From: Candidatus Thorarchaeota archaeon SMTZ1-83
GTDB lineage: Archaea; Asgardarchaeota; Thorarchaeia; Thorarchaeales; Thorarchaeaceae
Direction: 5' to 3'
DNA length: 5,361 bases
NCBI GenBank assembly: GCA_001563325.1
Contig: LRSK01000150.1
Location: 1 to 5,361, forward strand
The notes under the pieces are model-generated. The model was not told the DNA's origin. It saw only the letters and a list, made by a program, of their open reading frames with translations, and ran no database searches. Below, piece after piece: positions 5,028-5,361 of the stretch. Numbering within the stretch: the first letter of the stretch is position 1; each line of letters begins with the position of its first letter. A program made the translations under genes and the position numbers.

Positions 5028-5039
5028 CCCATATATGGG
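5028..5039. promoter_or_regulatory. Perfect 12-bp palindrome CCCATATATGGG, TATA element of the divergent region
   Basis: CCCATATATGGG reads the same on both strands and has an ATATAT core. For the plus-strand MaoC-like gene (ATG 5078) it sits where a TATA box would give a start site near 5060 and a short leader. On the minus strand it could serve the kinase gene with a leader of about 95 nt. The symmetric G/C arms make it a candidate site for a dimeric regulator overlapping the TATA box. Confidence 0.45.
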
Positions 5040-5077
5040 AGATTTGTAATAGAATGGTGTGCCGCTCACAGTAGCCT

Positions 5078-5361
5078 ATGAACAAGGAGTTGCTGAATAT
5101 ATCCGAAGAAACTTCGATACTGAATCGGGAATATATTGGGAAGATGTATAATAGCGGCCCTCATATAGTGGATGAAGAGAGTATTCGTCACTATGCGCTT
5201 GCCACAAATGACCAGAATCCTCTATACTTGGACGAGGAACGTTCAGGGGAATTGATAGCTCCACCAATTTATCCAGTCGTGTTTATTCCTATGCTGCTTG
5301 AACAACTCGTAGAGGATGGCGAAGCAATGGGTCTTGACATTCTGAGGGTGGTTCATGCTGA
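5078..5361 (+). CDS. MaoC-like hot-dog-fold dehydratase/hydratase, N-terminal part (runs off window)
   Basis: ATG 5078 opens a frame that stays open for 94 residues to the window edge. Residues 17-27 (REYIGKMYNSG) lead into VDEESIRHYALATNDQNPLYLDEE (31-54) and then ELIAPPIYPVVFIPML (58-73). This is the signature of the MaoC_dehydrat_N hot-dog domain seen in FAS1-DH-like and (R)-specific enoyl-CoA hydratase-like proteins: YAxATxDxNPLYxD followed by IAPPxxP. Classic hydratase 2 enzymes have His after NPx; here it is Tyr50, common in the N-terminal half of two-domain members, where catalysis usually rests in another domain or partner. The likely substrate is an acyl-CoA or acyl thioester, but the specific reaction cannot be assigned from this fragment. 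The start is the first ATG after stops in this frame; no clear Shine-Dalgarno is seen. The gene is divergent from the kinase across 166 bp. Confidence 0.85.
   Translation, partial: MNKELLNISEETSILNREYIGKMYNSGPHIVDEESIRHYALATNDQNPLYLDEERSGELIAPPIYPVVFIPMLLEQLVEDGEAMGLDILRVVHA

Noticed and set aside
5076..5267. Minus-strand open frame of 63 codons
   Set aside because: It is antisense to the MaoC-like N-terminal domain, which carries clear family motifs on the plus strand.

Overview
The window looks archaeal. Candidate promoters are TATA boxes such as TTTATATA at 2408-2415 and ATATAAAAG at 1430-1422 (minus strand) rather than -35/-10 pairs. One gene has a Shine-Dalgarno of the AGGTGA type, and the histidine kinase has the HDIGND-style H-box common in archaeal kinases. 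Base composition is moderate, roughly mid-40s %GC by eye. A Euryarchaeota- or Asgard-like lineage (for example Thorarchaeia) is possible, but nothing here fixes the taxonomy.

Layout from left to right. (1) <1-1274, minus: N-terminal part of a secreted protein made of tandem Ig/cadherin-like repeats of about 96 residues, running off the left edge. (2) 1275-1508: its promoter and a long 5' leader with overlapping dyads. (3) 1509-1864, minus: a previously intact gene for a protein of about 117 aa, now split over three frames; removing two single extra bases restores it. (4) 1865-1971: a divergent promoter region with one AT-rich TATA element usable on both strands and an ATACG repeat of 7-nt period. 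(5) 1972-2358, plus: small membrane-hairpin protein of unknown function. (6) 2450-2788, plus: ribbon-helix-helix (RHH) DNA-binding protein; its TATA box lies between inverted GATAC/GTATC motifs that resemble the element upstream of gene 5. (7) 2836-3402, minus: a DUF4287-DUF5655 gene interrupted by an in-frame TAA at codon 32. (8) 3505-4911, minus: membrane-bound PAS histidine kinase with no response regulator beside it. (9) 4912-5077: divergent promoter region with the 12-bp palindrome CCCATATATGGG. (10) 5078->5361, plus: start of a MaoC-type hot-dog-fold protein.

No large operon is visible; most genes have their own promoter-like sequence. The most plausible functional link is the RHH protein with the small membrane protein upstream of it, because related GATAC elements lie before both starts, which suggests auto- and co-regulation. 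Two of eight genes are broken by single-base changes, so either this is a region of relaxed selection or the assembly contains small errors. I see no tRNA, rRNA, CRISPR array, transposase or integrase.
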